A DNA stretch of 5,687 nt from an uncultured Erysipelotrichaceae bacterium (GTDB taxonomy: Bacteria; Bacillota_I; Bacilli_A; Erysipelotrichales; Erysipelotrichaceae), in contig CADBND010000182.1 of assembly GCA_902795875.1 (NCBI GenBank), forward strand, positions 1-5,687. Direction: 5' to 3'. Numbering within the stretch: the stretch's first letter is position 1; the number at the start of each line of letters is the position of its first letter. The notes beneath the pieces were generated by a model, which did not search any database, was not told the origin of the DNA, and worked only from the letters and a program-made list of their open reading frames with translations. Shown in pieces: positions 5,258-5,687 of the stretch. A program made the translations under genes and the position numbers.

Positions 5258-5687
5258 CGATACCGTTTGCCTCCAGATAGTACATCAAGGCGATCGTCTT
5301 GGCATCATCGATCGATCCATCAAGGATGAGCTGCCGGATCTGAGAAAACGCGTACTTCTTCAGATCGATCCGCTCATCCGGATCGAAATGCTGGCCGACA
5401 TGTTCTCCTGCCTTAGCATAATATAAATGGATCCGCTCCGAACAATACCCGCAGGTGGGAATGATAGAACCGAGTTTGCGGATATCCTTCGCCTCAAAAC
5501 CCGTCTCTTCGACGACCTCTCTGCGTATCGCATCATCCGGATCTTCGCCCTTTTCGATCTTGCCTGCCGGGAATTCCAGCATTTCCTTGCCCAAGACATA
5601 GCGGAACTGCGAGACCAGATAGTAATATCCATTGTCATTTAAGGCAATACATACACCGCCGTTATGAAGGACCACTTCTCTGATGGC
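5250..5687 (-). CDS. Nudix hydrolase, probable ADP-ribose pyrophosphatase (5' end outside window)
   Basis: The visible 145 residues contain a perfect Nudix box, G-x5-E-x7-REVVEETGF, encoded at about 5496-5564, preceded by LEFPAGK as in the ADP-ribose pyrophosphatase (NudF-like) group. That group hydrolyses ADP-ribose or related nucleotide sugars to AMP and a sugar phosphate with divalent metal. After the box, PTCGYCSE occupies the place of the SPGxSxE loop that carries a functional glutamate in this group. The frame stays open to the window edge, and the first visible residues (AIREVVLHNGGVCIA) match the family's interior REVVEHPGGVAI-like segment, so the true start lies upstream and roughly 30-45 residues are missing. 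An in-frame GTG at 5673-5675 is therefore not the start. The gene overlaps the helical hypothetical gene by 8 nt. The exact substrate is uncertain. Confidence 0.92.
   Translation of the reverse strand, partial: AIREVVLHNGGVCIALNDNGYYYLVSQFRYVLGKEMLEFPAGKIEKGEDPDDAIRREVVEETGFEAKDIRKLGSIIPTCGYCSERIHLYYAKAGEHVGQHFDPDERIDLKKYAFSQIRQLILDGSIDDAKTIALMYYLEANGIDG

Larger units (their letters stand above)
124..5687 (-). other. Probable single polycistronic operon (nine genes, leftward)
   Basis: All nine protein genes lie on the - strand. From upstream to downstream the junctions are an 8 nt overlap, a 10 nt gap, a 1 nt overlap (TGATG), a 20 nt overlap, a 13 nt gap, an 11 nt overlap, a 5 nt gap and a 4 nt overlap (ATGA). 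No gap has room for a promoter or internal terminator, and the only terminator seen is at 94-123. Co-transcription is inferred from this spacing. The promoter and the first part of the first gene lie beyond position 5687, so the true operon may contain more genes. Promoters inside coding regions cannot be excluded from sequence alone. Confidence 0.75.

Noticed and set aside
5250..5675. Taking the GTG at 5673-5675 as the start of the Nudix gene.
   Set aside because: The frame stays open to the window edge, and the four residues before it (AIRE) continue the conserved family segment, so the real start is outside.

Overview
The window looks like chromosomal housekeeping DNA from a low-to-mid GC Bacillota (Firmicutes). 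The main evidence is the order tmk - holB - ricT - rsmI, a compacted form of the Bacillus subtilis tmk-holB-yaaT-rsmI neighbourhood. RicT and the YunG family are also typical of Firmicutes. An Erysipelotrichia-like host is possible, but that is a guess from gene order and composition, not something proved here.

Layout: at the left edge, a complete tRNA-Leu(GAG) gene with encoded CCA lies on the + strand (1-85). It is followed by a perfect-stem hairpin with T-runs on both sides (94-123) that can terminate transcription in both directions. Everything else is on the - strand, reads right to left, and converges on that hairpin. In transcription order the genes are: a Nudix hydrolase of the ADP-ribose pyrophosphatase type, whose 5' end is cut by the right edge (5250-5687); an unrecognised helical, TPR-like protein (4466-5257); a small protein resembling Phd/YefM antitoxins (4150-4455); thymidylate kinase tmk (3515-4150); DNA polymerase III delta' subunit holB (2566-3534); the Fe-S RNA-maturation factor ricT/yaaT (1704-2552); the 16S rRNA C1402 2'-O-methyltransferase rsmI (881-1714); a MazG-like nucleotide pyrophosphohydrolase (555-875); and a YunG-family protein (124-558).

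Neighbouring genes overlap (by 1, 4, 8, 11 and 20 nt) or are 5-13 nt apart, and I see no convincing internal promoter. The simplest reading is one polycistronic unit whose promoter lies beyond the right edge. The products cover nucleotide supply and clean-up (Tmk, MazG-like, Nudix), replisome loading (HolB), mRNA maturation (RicT) and ribosome modification (RsmI), plus three proteins of unclear role. No gap exceeds 40 bases, so no non-coding stretch is left unexplained. There is no CRISPR array, insertion sequence, phage gene or riboswitch.

I did not find a convincing new biological system. The points most worth a second look are the strong excess of GATC tetranucleotides, the orphan antitoxin-like gene directly before tmk, a possible Cys-His-Asp catalytic triad in the YunG-family protein, and the eroded zinc and nucleotide-binding motifs of HolB.
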